25,883 bases of DNA from Chara braunii (lineage: Eukaryota; Streptophyta; Charophyceae; Charales; Characeae). Location of the stretch: positions 540,557-566,439 of the forward strand of contig BFEA01000726.1 of NCBI GenBank assembly GCA_003427395.1, in the 5' to 3' direction. Shown here piece after piece: positions 25,708-25,883 of this stretch. The position numbers were made by a program, and so were the translations under genes. The stretch's first letter is position 1. Each line of letters opens with the position of its first letter. The notes beneath the pieces were generated by a model. That model did no database searches and was not told the DNA's origin. It saw only the letters and a list, made by a program, of their open reading frames with translations.

Positions 25708-25883
25708 TAATTGCAAGAAAGATGACAAATAGCAAACTTCAGCAATCAAACAGCATTATATGCACTGCCCAGATAGTCGTGACTTCGAACCCACAGCGGG
25801 ATTGCAGCACAGTTCACGAATAAGAGCACACCAAAAGCTCATAATGGACAATGTTGGAATAGTCTTATTACCACCAACGAAGA
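25630..25883. repeat. AAT-tailed repeat, copy 2, cut by the window edge
   Basis: GGTCTGATTGC, an AAT microsatellite (25651-25708), CAGCAATCAAACAGCATTAT, CAGATAGTCGTGACTTCGAA and GACAATGTTGGAATAGT follow the order of copy 1. On the minus strand GGTTCGAAGTC (about 25781-25791) resembles an RNA polymerase III B box. With the (ATT)n run downstream on that strand, a tRNA-derived SINE is possible but unproven. Confidence 0.65.

Overview
This is eukaryotic, repeat-rich, accessory DNA, probably from the green-plant lineage. The support is an interstitial run of the plant-type telomere unit TTTAGGG (22695-22719), a retroelement primer site matching plant-type tRNA-Asp, and a decayed giant Ty3/gypsy-type element. 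My best guess is a large-genome streptophyte alga such as Chara; that is inference and nothing here proves it. The sequence is a draft assembly. Isolated n bases are scattered through it, and a Nextera transposase junction adapter is embedded at 3155-3192 inside a false 142-bp duplication.

Positions 1-18179 are one LTR retrotransposon on the minus strand. Its 5' LTR is 14767-18179 (3.4 kb, ends TGTCG...CGACA). Its 3' LTR is 1-2336 and runs off the left edge, with about 0.9 kb missing. The primer-binding site is at 14748-14765 and a G-rich tract lies next to the 3' LTR at 2341-2349. The whole element would be about 19 kb. The LTRs are built largely from nested GC-rich tandem arrays with 209-bp, 42-bp and 16-bp units.

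Reading the element 5' to 3' (right to left), a leader is followed by an unusual 5.5-kb pre-gag coding region (about 14.24-8.74 kb). It holds two helical Arg/Glu-rich proteins (13173-13880 and 12372-13172, the second with a broken acidic tail). Next come four diverged tandem copies of a domain I do not recognise (11655-12044, 11190-11636, 10581-11168, 9785-10195). Small ORFs follow whose starts overlap the preceding stops. Then come Gag-protease (6189-8501, CCHC knuckle and aspartic protease) and Pol (2583-6089: RT, RNase H, integrase). Pol keeps one frame but is cut by in-frame stops, so this copy is dead although recognisable throughout.

From 18180 to the right edge I see no confident host gene. 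The region holds low-quality unique sequence with many n, a 19251-19284 hairpin, an exon-like minus-strand coding remnant (20989-21446), a 161-bp higher-order satellite made of hairpin-forming subunits (21685-22385), a telomere-like run, three AAT microsatellites, a GTCAC-rich minisatellite interleaved with three copies of a TATA-containing module (23395-24965), and a two-copy repeat with AAT tails at the right edge.

The pre-gag region with its quadruplicated unknown domain and chained ORFs is the best candidate for something undescribed.
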